A DNA stretch of 5,496 nt. It comes from Propionibacteriaceae bacterium. GTDB taxonomy: Bacteria; Actinomycetota; Actinomycetes; Propionibacteriales; Propionibacteriaceae. Under the pieces are notes generated by a model. It made no database searches and was not told the origin of the DNA. It worked only from the letters and a program-made list of their open reading frames with translations. A program made the translations under genes and the position numbers. Positions within the stretch are counted from its first letter, which is position 1. The number at the start of each line of letters is the position of its first letter. Positions 4,946-5,496 of this stretch are shown in pieces. Where the stretch lies: the NCBI GenBank assembly GCA_003158895.1, contig PMLO01000176.1, positions 1 to 5,496 of the forward strand, written 5' to 3'.

Positions 4946-5496
4946 TCAGGCCCCAGAGGGCGAGCGGATCTCCGGGGAAGCGTCCTCGAGCGCGGCGTCC
5001 AGCAACCGGCTCACCGCGTACGTATCCCCTTGCGCGGCACCGAAGACGTGCGGGTTGTGCCCATCCCACGCCTGCCATCCCGGGTCGCCGCTGGTGACGA
5101 ACCGGACCCACGCGGCGTGCATCTGGTCGGCGAGGTCCTGCGGCGGGGTGGGGCCGGCGACGGCGGTGACGCCTTCGGCGCCGAGGCAGTCCCACCTGAA
5201 CGGCAGCTCGAGGCAGTGGAAGGCCATGCCGAGTGCGGGGCTGGCCCAGCGGAAGTCGTACGTCCACGTCCGCGGCCCGTGTGTATCGGCCCAGCGGATC
5301 GTCGGGATCCGGAACATGAAGTCGGTACCGAGCTGGCCGCACAGGGTGGCGGTCGAGGTCAGCTCTGTGTGCGCGGCGACGTACGCGACAGCTGTCTCGT
5401 TCGGGAGCCCCCCGTCGGTGAGCGCCGCGGCCGGATCCGTACCGGCCCACGCCTCCGCGAACACCCCGGTCGCCATGCTGAACTCGTGCGCCACGG
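4946..5496 (-). CDS. Type B carboxylesterase, C-terminal part (gene runs off the window edge)
   Basis: The reading frame is open to the end of the window and supplies 182 C-terminal residues. Family members are about 500 residues, so roughly the last third is present and the true start lies beyond 5496; the GTG at 5494 is just an internal valine. The sequence TYDFRWASPALGMAFHCLELPF carries the family's catalytic histidine region (usually GAxHxxDLPF), with His at about residue 93 of the visible part. It is followed by DQMHAAWVRFVTSGDP and W-x-x-W, the usual C-terminal helix and tail of para-nitrobenzyl-esterase-like enzymes. The nucleophile serine (GESAG) and the acidic residue are not in the window. 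The enzyme would hydrolyse carboxylic esters; the natural substrate is unknown. The gene ends at TGA (complement of 4946-4948). Confidence 0.9.
   Translation of the reverse strand, partial: VAHEFSMATGVFAEAWAGTDPAAALTDGGLPNETAVAYVAAHTELTSTATLCGQLGTDFMFRIPTIRWADTHGPRTWTYDFRWASPALGMAFHCLELPFRWDCLGAEGVTAVAGPTPPQDLADQMHAAWVRFVTSGDPGWQAWDGHNPHVFGAAQGDTYAVSRLLDAALEDASPEIRSPSGA

Overview
The window looks like ordinary chromosomal (core-genome) DNA from a high-GC actinobacterium. The evidence is strong G/C bias at third codon positions, several GTG start candidates, a GTP-type PEP carboxykinase, GC-rich tRNA genes, and a membrane module like those on actinobacterial LCP proteins. The Propionibacteriales (Nocardioides or Aeromicrobium relatives) seem the best fit, but that is an impression from protein style and was not tested. 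I see no phage, insertion-sequence, CRISPR or plasmid genes.

Left part (1-1202): a minus-strand NAD(P)H:quinone oxidoreductase of the PIG3/zeta-crystallin type is divergent from a plus-strand tRNA-Ser(UGA). Middle part (1203-2361): two small uncharacterised membrane-protein genes converge with only 16 bases between their stop codons. The plus-strand one begins directly behind tRNA-Ser(UGA), with its ribosome binding site 5 bases past the tRNA end. The minus-strand one resembles the four-helix membrane anchor of LytR-CpsA-Psr proteins but stops where the catalytic domain would begin. tRNA-Ser(GCU) follows, with a recognisable promoter and a 16-bp UUCG-capped terminator. Positions 2398-2549 hold no gene but are full of inverted repeats, the largest spanning 2407-2489.

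Right part (2550-5496): a full-length GTP-dependent PEP carboxykinase gene (pckG, minus strand) is divergent from a plus-strand tRNA-Arg(ACG). A LacI-operator-like palindrome lies in the shared upstream region. About 300 gene-free bases follow. The window then ends inside the C-terminal third of a type B carboxylesterase on the minus strand.

The genes do not form one pathway. pckG is the gluconeogenic step from oxaloacetate to PEP, the oxidoreductase and esterase are accessory metabolic enzymes, and the tRNAs are housekeeping. I did not find a convincing new multi-gene system. The points most worth checking are the orphan LCP-anchor-like protein, the possible tRNA-mRNA co-transcript at 1118-1656, the inverted-repeat cluster at 2407-2538, and an unusual Gly-to-Phe change in the PEP carboxykinase.
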